In this document: positions 55,841 to 64,000 of the stretch, piece after piece
Layout: every line of letters begins with the position of its first letter
How positions within the stretch are numbered: position 1 is the stretch's first letter
Assembly: GCA_036674765.1 (NCBI GenBank)
Contig: JARVKI010000001.1
Span: forward strand, 558,001-622,000
Length of the DNA: 64,000 bases
Direction: 5' to 3'
Source: Seiridium cupressi
Lineage: Eukaryota; Ascomycota; Sordariomycetes; Amphisphaeriales; Sporocadaceae
Notes under the pieces: model-generated
The model's input: only the letters and a program-made list of their open reading frames with translations
Databases searched by the model: none
Told to the model about the DNA's origin: nothing
Program-made: the position numbers and the translations under genes

Positions 55841-58626
55841 TTAGTAGGATACCGCGTCTTTCCAAACTGGTAGACCCCGCAAATTCTCGCGGTCAAATTG
55901 TACTCTGTTCTTCTCATCCAACCAAGCCCCCTCATTCGTGCTTGTAATGCCAACTTCATCATTTGCCTGTATCTCCTTTTTGCTGAGGCCAGCTTTATCA
56001 GATGGAAGCCAGACCTTAGGCGGCTTGGAAGTCAGACTCGGGTTGGTGTACGCCTTCCCAATATCCTCTTCAGTATATTTTGGAGGTTCCGAATCCGAGC
56101 CTGTTAGGTATCCCTTCATCACTCGATGTGATGCGTAGATCTGAGGCTCGAAGAAACGGGCTACAGGTTCAATAATTCTCCCCGGTATGTGCGCTTCATG
56201 GGCAAGATGATGAATGAGCGAGATTCCCCGGGCTTCGTCGTGAGCAGCTTCCCCTTCTTCGGCTGCCAGCAGCGGATCCTCTTCCCCACTGCCTTCGCCG
56301 AGTAGTTTCGTAGGTAAGCGATCCTCCAGTGGATTCAAAAATCGGTTCAAGAAGTGGTTGTAAATTATTGTCCCGAAGAACAGTATGGCCATAACAATGG
56401 AAGGTCCCGTGGCCCTGCGCAGACCCATTAAGCCTGTCAGAGCCAGTTCTCCGACATATACACCTGTCAATATTTGTGACAAGGAGCGTGTATAGCATCT
56501 GCCCTTCGTCTCCAATTTTGGTTGAACGACGAAGAAGAGATTGTGGCGGTAGCTAAGATAAAATAGCACAAGACCGATTGAAGCCAGACCAGTGACCAAT
56601 GGCGAGATACATGCGTATGCGAGCGCGATGATGACAAAGTTGGTAAACTTGGGATAGAGCTTGCCCCAGCTAATCCCTTTGAGACTCGTGTACAGACTGT
56701 ACTTCTTGCGAGGGGTGTTGTTCATAAATATATCTGTCAGGTAATATTGGAAGAGGTCCGAATAGTTCAGCACATTCTTTGCGGATGAGCCCAGGCCTTG
56801 TAAGATGAAGTAGGTTAAGTAGAAGTTTGACGATTTAGGCAAGTTCTGAGCAAGAAGCAAAGGGATCTGATGGGGCTTCGATATGATTTCCGGTATGAAT
56901 GCCGTTGCCGAGGATGAGAGTGCCGTGACAAAGAACACCTGTATGACTTGAAACAGGAAATACCAATTCTGAACCTGCAGTTCTGCTGTTACCGTGGTTG
57001 GCTCTCCGGACTTCTTTGCAACATCTGATTAAATTAGCAAAGGATAACTATACATCATTCGGCGGCATTAGGGCACTCACATCTCATGAAAATCGGCACA
57101 TAGGAAGAAAGCAAACTCGTAAGCAGCGGTGGTACTAAACCTGTCAAGACTCCAAGAATGGGCGGAGGGAGATCCTGTAACCAGCGAAGCCACTCGAAAT
57201 TGCTGCTCAGGTAGTTGACATTCGAAATTGACCCCACAAATGCAGATACGAACGACCAAAAAAATATGAGAACTGCAATTGTGGCGCTTCCTGCCGTCTT
57301 TCTGGACACTCGAATAGCCTGTGGTATTGCAAGGTTCCCCCAAAGAATCTCCCTCGGAGGCACACCAATGAGTTTGGTGTCGATGGAAAGATTAGTTGGC
57401 ACGGGTAAGTGAGACTTCGGGGCTGCGCGGTAGGCTCTTTGGGCTGCTGATTGAGATTCATACTCAACAAAAACGGCAAATCGGCCATGACTGTTGTCTG
57501 TTGAGTATGCATCTCTCTTCTCTTCGACTTCATGTGCTGCCCTCCGAAGTCCATCTCGAAGGTGGTCAATCGCGTCGGTCTCTTTGCCAGCAATATAGTA
57601 ATCTCTGCGAACTGGACGAACTTCATTGATGGTCACTTCAGGCAAAGTGGCATCGGACCCTTGCTTCTTCGATAGTTTTGTTTGCCTCTTGTTGACCTTG
57701 GTGATGAAAGACACTTGGGCGGATTCGAGCTTACTGGCCTTCGAATCCCTGGAGCTGACAACCTTATCGAGCTTCTCGGTTGATCGAACGACCCACTGTT
57801 TTCGTGCCTCCTGCCCATAGTTCAAGCGAAGGTCGCCATCTAGAGGAGCGTCTTGTGGGGGATCAAGATAGAGGACAGTCCGCGATGAGAGAAGGGAAGC
57901 GTTATGTTTGGAAAGCTGCCATGCCTGTCTCAATCCAATGAGCCATAAGCGCTCCCGCGCCACGACGTACATCACAAAGATGTAGAGTACCCAAGCAACT
58001 ACCACATGAGCCCAAAGCTTTGAAGGATCGCTAACGTTGCCGAAGCCAAGCTTGTCGAGCTGTGAGGCATTGCCTCCGCCAGTTGCGTTGATGGGAAACA
58101 AGATAGGCCAGGTGATGCATGATCCGACGAAACATATGAATATGATGGTTCTCATGAACCGCAGAAATAAATACCCATCGAGAGATGAGTGCTCAAGTAT
58201 GAACTTGTCATCGAGTCGGAAGAGGGCTCTGACCCAGTCAACACGAGACTCGCTCGAGGATGGTGTTCGATCCCTATTCGCGTTAGTGACTGTAGCCGAA
58301 GCCCCATGCCAAAGACAGATACCAACTTCTCCGGAATAAGATCGATGTAGGTCCTCGGAGAATATATTCTGCGGAATGGCTTTCGTACGGCGATGAATAT
58401 CACAATGAACAATACAGCCGTGATGAGCGAAGGGATGAATGCTGCAAGTATTGATGAAAGGGAGACAGAAGCACTTGTCTGCATGTCTAGTCAGTGATCT
58501 GTTGACGAGTTACACCTTGGACTAGGTTCGACTTACGCTGACGTCATTACTGCTGGTGGTCGTGAAGACCGAAGAACGCTGTCTGTCCCAGGCCATTTCT
58601 GGCTGCAGAACTAACTGCGATCCCAT
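55841..58626 (-). CDS. Calcium-permeable stress-gated cation channel, CSC1/OSCA family
   Basis: Osmosensitive channel of the DUF221/RSN1_7TM family, related to TMEM63 and yeast Csc1/Rsn1. Four exons, 58626-58537, 58478-58327, 58273-57081 and 57024-55841, give 872 aa. The N-terminal part is three helices: SLSSILAAFIPSLITAVLFIVIFIAVRKPFRRIY, TIIFICFVGSCITWPILFPINATGG and WVLYIFVMYVVARERLW. A long cytosolic domain with FAVFVEYESQSAAQRAYR (RNA-recognition-like fold) and PREILWGNLAIP follows. The seven-helix pore region comes next (VSAFVGSISNV, LTGLVPPLLTSLL, the junction MRYVAKKSGEPT, FFVTALSSSATAFIPEII). The C-terminal tail is acidic and then charged. All junctions keep phase. Confidence 0.92.
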
Positions 58627-59156
58627 CGCGACAGAGAAGTTGACGGACGCGTATGAGATGTGATTTATGGTTAGAGAACTGGATGTATCTTGCGGGTGGT
58701 GGAGGGAAGGAAAACTGGAAGCCGGCGCCTCTCGAGGTGTTCCACTTTTCCGCTGGTGCCTTCCTTCGCTAGGCTTTAGAGGCGCCCGGGCTTGTAGCGT
58801 GTTGCCAGGCTGCTGTCGCACCTCGACATTCAGCCGTCAGCTCAATTACTAGGAATCTTCACGAATGGTTTTCATTCTTTACTCTTGAATGGCCTGTAAG
58901 ATTGCCACGAAGAAGTGACAGACGTGTACAGACTCGTCTGATCACACTGCAAATTATACCTATGCCTATGGAAATACATATGCGGTCGAGTCAGAAAACA
59001 TGATACATGGGGAGCAGGCTCGGGTGATCTGAGGTCGTTGGGTCCTCTATGCTTTTCTTTTGCAACTGTCTTCAGCATTTAACACGGTTATTCATCCCTA
59101 CTTCCCAGGCTACAGGTTTTATTCCTCGATTCCCTCTCACCACAAGCGATTCCTCT
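58627..59156. other. Intergenic stretch, no gene seen
   Basis: Upstream of the CSC1-like gene. No supported feature. Confidence 0.5.
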
Positions 59157-59684
59157 CTATGTTTGTACACCAGCCCGTGGGTCGACATCCCCAGTAACCC
59201 GTCCTTCTGCTCTGGCCTCCTTGATCGCATCTCTCTTCTCGGCCTGCTCAGCCTTCTTCCTACGAGTGGAGTTAGATAGCCACATCGACGTTCCAAGGAA
59301 GTAACCAACATACCGATCCAGATCACTTGCGAGATCCGGTTGTGAGCCACTGGCACCAGGTTTCCGCCTGACAATATCCGCCACATCGCCTTCACCCGGT
59401 GCGCGCATCTGTTGGCCGTCAAGCTCATTGTGGCGTCCAACATCTTCCTCGGACTTTCCGTACTGCTCCTCGCCAGCAGGGGCGCCTCTGATGCCACGCG
59501 CTACACTAGTCGGCGTAGCCTCATCTGTACCTGATGATTGTGTCGTCGGCACGCGTTGTTCCACCGCGTTGCCATGTGTGCCTTGGTGGGCAGCGCGTAA
59601 CTCCGCAGAATTCGAGTCAACCCCGACGCCTTCAGTTTGGTATGCAGTTGCCTTCGTCGGCTGTGAGGCTCCGGTAGGATCCAT
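59157..59684 (-). CDS. Small conserved fungal protein, unknown function
   Basis: Two exons, 59684-59314 and 59259-59157 (54-nt intron, donor GTATGT), encode 157 aa. The protein is hydrophilic and probably disordered. It starts MDPTGASQPTKATAYQT and has a repetitive Gly/Glu/Ser composition (GVRGAPAGEEQYGKSEEDVGRHNELDG type), then GEGDVADIVRRKPGASG. After the junction it gives LDRKKAEQAEKRDAIKEARA. I recall similar short proteins in many moulds without a known role; stress-related seed-protein-like composition is possible but not shown. An upstream TTG-started extension of 31 codons was left out because the ATG at 59684 opens the conserved-looking part. Confidence 0.7.
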   Translation of the reverse strand: MDPTGASQPTKATAYQTEGVGVDSNSAELRAAHQGTHGNAVEQRVPTTQSSGTDEATPTSVARGIRGAPAGEEQYGKSEEDVGRHNELDGQQMRAPGEGDVADIVRRKPGASGSQPDLASDLDRYVGYFLGTSMWLSNSTRRKKAEQAEKRDAIKEARAEGRVTGDVDPRAGVQT

Positions 59685-60280
59685 GGTGTTGCCTTGAATC
59701 GTTGAGTGAAATTCTATGGTTGAAGTTCTATTCTTGCCTGTCACTGAAGCTGTTCGGCCAAAAGCTTGCTGATCCAAGGTATGATTTTAATGATATTTTA
59801 TTTGCAAGACACAGCTTGTCACTATGAAGTTTGTCTTGACGCAATGCCATGTCGTCATTTCTGCAGCCCTATCAATTAGCGCCGATGGATTGGTCTCCTC
59901 AGTGCCGACGTCACTCTCAGATATTGGCCGATTGCGCGGGAGTAATATGAGTAATTCCGAAGAGTAATTGATCGTATACTTCAAGGCCGTATGACCGACC
60001 GGGCAAATACAATATCTAATGACGTTCAAGTACAAAGGTATATTCAGGTCCGCGAAAAGTACTAGGTAGCTGCAAACGTAGCACAGCACAGTGGAGCGTT
60101 ACCACTGTTTGCCCCGCAGATGAATGTTGTTGCACATTGTCTGGTGAGGCCACGACAAACTACAGCACTGTTGAACAACGACATGTTAAAATCCACACAC
60201 GCAGTGAATGCTATGGCCCCTTGTGAACGAACCACTCAAAACGAATGCCCGTCATCGGCCTCCAATAGGAGCTTTCCATT
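59685..60280. other. Intergenic stretch, no gene seen
   Basis: Between the small conserved gene and the 3' end of the TNA1-like permease. No feature recognised. Confidence 0.5.
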
Positions 60281-62525
60281 TCATAGGTTATACCTAAACA
60301 ATGGTGACCGATCTCCCATTTCCTCCAACTCGTCTTCGGTATGCTGGCGCCTGATCTCGTCTTCGCTCAGTCCACCCCTCTCGCCATTGATCCTCTTATA
60401 GATGAATTCTAATAGCAAGGCGCTGACTAGTCCTGTACATGCTAGTGAGAATGCCGTTGCATAGCCCTGAGAACAAAACGTCAACCAGCTTCCAAAATCC
60501 AGTGACCGGGCGACTTACACTGGGATACCTCGGCGCTTCACTATCCCTATAGATGAACGATCCGAAAATACCACCAATATTGCCTAGTCCTCCAAAGTAG
60601 GCTATAGCCATGACTCTCTTGGTTTGCGGTGCCGTGTTACTTATGAGCCATGCATTCACCGCAGGCGGGATGGGATAGAAACCAACACAAGCCAGGCATA
60701 GGGCAAAGTAGCATGCTTTATGAAGAATCAGAGTTTTCCGGCAGAGAATTAGGTAGGTTGGGATCAAGGAGAACGTACCAGGTATGTGATCCTTCTGGGT
60801 TGGGCCGTAGACATACAAAATTGCATGTCCTACAATTATGCAAAGATCTGAGACAATAGTCACAGGCATTCGCCTTGAATCACGCAAAATTCAATGAAGT
60901 TCAAGTAAAATCTGGATTTAAACAGCACTTACCAAGTGAACCTATCTGAAAGCCATGCTGAACTAATCGTGGCTATGACTCCCACTGCGTAGGGAGGAAT
61001 CGTCAAGACTTGAGCCATTGAAGACTGATAGCCCATATTCTTGATAATCTGTGGCATTGTCTAGATTTTTGTGAAGTTGGTGTATTGTAAATACATCATC
61101 TTATGGAGAAGATAATACTAACAAATTTCAGAGCATAGTTCGGCCCTGTACTGGACAGATATACTATGGCAAGCAAGTACCTGGATGTTCTGTTTAGTGA
61201 TCACTGTTCTCTGATCGTAAGGGTCAAAAAAGACTTACACCTGCCAATCTTTCAAAACCTTGACCAGACTGTTCCAGTCGAAATGCTTACTGCCACCCTC
61301 GCTATGCCCGTGCTTCCTTCTTCCCGGCACGGCGAGTTGCCGTACCTCGAGATACCGAATCTCATCGGGTGTAAGGAAATACCCGGATGAGCGAGGTGAG
61401 TCTGGCATAAGGAGAATTGCAGTAACCCCGGCCAAAACTGATGCGAGACCTTCGATGATGAAAATCCATCGCCAAGCTCGATAGCTCCCGACGCCATCCA
61501 GGTTCGCGATTGCGAATGCCAGGAGGCCTGAGAAGGCGCCAGCCGCTAGATAATATCAATGATTAGCTTCCGTGTTACGCAGAAGCGGTTCAAGTCTGGC
61601 GCTTGCTTAGCAATAGTGTGAACTGACTTGCACTTGAACAGTAGAAGACCGCAATTCGCACTTGTGATTCGTTCGGCAGGTACCACGCACTCTATCATGA
61701 CATTAGTGCTCTGTCCTATAGCCCTGCAATAGGCCGAAGCCCATTTTCTGAGCCATCAGACACCAACTTACAACGAGGTAGATTGCACCAGGGAAGAAGC
61801 CCGCCCTGACAAGTATTAGACCAAAGGTTAGGCAGGCGGGTTACGTGACAAATACTCAAAAAAGCCGAGAAATAGTCTGGTGACACAAAGACCAGCAAAG
61901 TTTTGGACCACTCCTGTTAGTGTCATGATGATTCCCCAAGCAACGATCATTGCTCCTAGAAACAGTGACGGGCGAGAAGCTTTGGCCAGGAGGAAGTTCG
62001 AAGGTATTTCTAGCCATACAAGTAAGACATCATCATATGGTCATGAGGGGATCGTGGGGGAGTCTACTCACCACAAAGGATGTAAGGGATGAAGAAGATG
62101 GAAAGGGCGATGTTGTATTTCACTCCACTCAGCTGCAATTCATCATTGAGCCCCTCGATTTTGGCATTGCCTGTAAAATAATTTTCATTATTGGTTTTTT
62201 TTTTCTTTTTTTTTTTTTTTTTTTTTTTCAATTTGAACGTATGGATCTTCTCGCCACGAACCTATGTTAGAACGATCGAGATAGGACATCAAATAGAGAA
62301 TCGTCAACATCGGGATGAGGCGAATATCAACCTTGAGAAGCCATGTTCATTAGTAATTGCTATCAACATAAATCGATCATAGCTTACCTTCCAGATTACG
62401 CGCTTCCTTGCCTCCTCAGAAAAAGATACCAGGAACTCTGCGTCTTCTACGGTCAAAGCTGTGAGGTCATAACGAGGATCGATTCTGCTTTCGACATGAG
62501 GAGGTTTCTCGATCTTCTGCTTCAT
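60281..62525 (-). CDS. MFS anion:cation symporter, TNA1 (nicotinate-permease)-like
   Basis: Second member of the Dal5/Tna1 transporter group in the window. Twelve small exons are needed: 62525-62388, 62331-62262, 62170-62072, 62009-61856, 61805-61772, 61691-61628, 61545-61239, 61180-61123, then four more ending at 60281. Phases agree and the sum is 509 aa. Visible signatures are RLIPMLTILYLMSYLDRSNIGNAKIEGL at the first junctions, EIPSNFLL, RLFLGFFEAGFFPGAIYLV, and WRWIFIIEGLASVLAG before the central loop. The second half has YQSSMAQVLTIPPYAVG, AWLISNTAPQTKRV and GNIGGIFGSFIYR. The acidic tail ends SPLFRYNL. It resembles nicotinate and related organic-acid permeases; the substrate is not decided. 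Confidence 0.85.
62195..62228 (+). repeat. Near-pure T tract within a permease intron
   Basis: Thirty-three T with a single C at 62205, in the second intron (62171-62261) of the minus-strand permease gene, thus a poly-A run in the pre-mRNA. Length calls in such tracts are often unreliable in assemblies. Confidence 0.9.
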
Positions 62526-63080
62526 ATCGGCAATCGTAAAAATTGCTGCAAGAACTTGGCCCAGCCTGGTCTTGATCTGATGTTATGAGATGCCCGGCAA
62601 GAAGTACTAGCTGAATAGCGTACATGTGTTCACGTGGAAGAATGTAGACTTAGTGGAGATGAGCACATCCATATTTTCCCGGCCCTGGATTGATTTCACT
62701 TAAACTTGCGGACCATCTTCACGCGTACCAGGGATTTGGACCTGGGGAGCCTGACACTCACACAGAACTCTGGGGCAGGACTATCATGCCCAGTCTGGGG
62801 TGCGGTAGTCGCAGAGGTGCGGAGCGGCCGGGAAGCTTGGCCATGAGATATGAACCTACAATGTGCCTAGCTGCGGGGATGGACCTCTGGAAGTGTTCAT
62901 TCTCGGCAGTAGGTAGCATCCTATGGAGGCCGCGGATTGAAACTGCCCGCAGCTTGAATTATTATCCAACACATACTCAATCATTGCCTGTATGAATAAA
63001 ATTAAGCTGGTCTGCGGTAAATGCATGAACGATAATTGCCGCTTTACACCAATCGACTTTGTTTAGTTTCTCGGTTTAAG
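62526..63080. other. Shared upstream region of two divergent genes
   Basis: 555 bp between the ATGs of the TNA1-like permease (62525) and the dehydrogenase-like gene (63081). No clear TATA box; nothing else recognised. Confidence 0.45.
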
Positions 63081-64000
63081 ATGAAGCCCACAATCGCCGT
63101 TATTTCAATTGGTGAGATGGGTCTGGGGATCGCCCGGCTACTCAAAGCCCACGACTACCGCGTCGTCACCAACGTTAGCGATAGAAGGTTAGACCCCGTT
63201 ACCCCCCAAACTTCTTGGAATTTTCGAGGACTTAGCCATAACTCTAACCCCACTTCGGCAATGCTACCAAAGCACGAGTTACAACTCACGCCATAGACGC
63301 TATACGTAGTGACGTGGAGCTAGTCGAAGAAGCTGATTATGTTCTATCCATCGTTCCCCCTCGAGATGCACTCAACACGGCGCAGAGGATACAAGCAGCC
63401 GTAGTAGCATCCTCAAGGATATCCTCTGGCGGTAAGACACTCAGTTTTCTTGATCTGAACGCGGTGTCGCCTCAAACAGCTCGTCAGCTTGCAGACGTGT
63501 TCAATGATACGACTGGAGTCCGCTTTGTTGATGGTGTCATCAGTGGTGGCGTTCCGCAAGAGAGAGTTCCTACCAGTGAGGATAGCAAGGGCTCTGCATC
63601 ATGGCATTGCCTGACCCTGCTTCTTTGCGGCCCGAAACACGTGCAGGACACTGAGTTGGTGAGTGTCTTACATATGGAGCATATGAGCGAGACGATTGGC
63701 GCAGCCACAGCTGTGAAGATGTGCTTTGGAATGACCACAAAGGGCTTTATCGCCTTGGCAATTCAATCATTTACCACGGCACACCGCCTTGGAGTACTCG
63801 ATGAGCTTCAGGAATACTTAGGTAGGTACAAACCAGCTACCCTGAAGGCCGCACAGGATGGACTCGTGAGAATGCCGCATACTGCATACAGGTGGTACTT
63901 GGAGATGCTTGAGATGGGTGAGACTGCCTCCGAATATGGTGGGTTTGACAAGACTTTGTAAGAACAATCCATCGCCTACCCCATAGTACCACAAAAATTA
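63081..64000 (+). CDS. 6-phosphogluconate dehydrogenase-like NAD(P) protein, partial
   Basis: Beta-hydroxyacid/6-phosphogluconate dehydrogenase-like protein with a DUF1932-type C-terminal half. Exon 1 is 63081-63187, giving VISIGEMGLGIARLLKAHDYRVVTNVSDR, the NAD-binding start. A 48-nt intron (63188-63235) is likely. The frame must then shift by one base between about 63258 and 63278 to reach the clear downstream sequence (AIDAIRSDVELVEEADYVLSIVPPRDA). This continues with FVDGVISGGVP, MEHMSETIGAATAVKMCFGMTTKGF and IQSFTTAHRLGVL. The stop at 63959 overlaps a GTAAGA, so the gene probably splices there and continues beyond the window. Substrate unknown. Divergent from the TNA1-like permease. Confidence 0.72.

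Noticed and set aside
1..64000. CRISPR arrays, ribosomal RNA operons and intact transposons
   Set aside because: No spaced identical repeats, no rRNA sequence and no transposase or reverse-transcriptase motif was seen. The genome is eukaryotic.

Overview
The window is nuclear DNA of a filamentous ascomycete (Pezizomycotina; I would guess Sordariomycetes, but nothing here fixes the order). Protein-coding genes are interrupted by short introns, mostly 48-90 nt, with fungal GT..AG junctions and CTRAY-like branch points. The housekeeping set is eukaryotic: RFT1, DBP3, MAD2, mitochondrial uL22, COX9, SOM1, TAF8 and RACK1/CPC2. Families such as Zn2Cys6 regulators, Dal5/TNA1-like permeases and PA-domain aminopeptidases are typical of moulds. 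I placed about 24 protein-coding genes, one intron-containing tRNA-Cys and one intronic C/D snoRNA. Splice models were built by hand from frame continuity and consensus sites, so individual junctions are predictions.

0-9 kb: RFT1 (N-glycosylation), DBP3 (rRNA processing helicase), MAD2 (spindle checkpoint), a frame-broken hypothetical gene, an AT-rich stretch, and a secreted M28 aminopeptidase. 10-17 kb: a secreted GMC oxidoreductase with a frameshift, mitochondrial ribosomal protein uL22m, the small COX9 and SOM1 genes, and a hypothetical protein. 17-27.7 kb: a very long fusion (isochorismatase-like, AlkB-like dioxygenase and GST-like), an intronless LRR-kinase of bacterial type, TAF8, and RACK1, which carries snoRNA U24/snR24 in its fourth intron.

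27.7-36.6 kb is gene-poor: a GPI-anchored Ser/Thr-rich protein, a flavin monooxygenase, and a tRNA-Cys(GCA) in a 3.3 kb gap. 36.6-63 kb looks like an accessory catabolic region. It holds a Dal5-like permease, a Zn2Cys6 regulator followed by a short-chain dehydrogenase that is divergent from a tandem nitrilase, a sugar permease, a nucleoside hydrolase, an acid-ceramidase/NAAA-like amidase, a CSC1/OSCA channel, a small conserved protein, and a TNA1-like permease. A 6-phosphogluconate-dehydrogenase-like gene runs off the right edge. Several products cut or import C-N compounds, which suggests a nitrogen-salvage neighbourhood. This is inference: nothing in the sequence proves co-regulation.

The strongest unusual items are the three-part AlkB fusion with an apparently dead isochorismatase domain, the bacterial-type LRR-kinase, the conserved intronic U24 snoRNA, and the tandem nitrilase with a degenerate second active site. 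Three genes carry one apparent frameshift each (near 6167, 11245 and 63268). They are either decaying genes or assembly indels, and raw reads would settle which.
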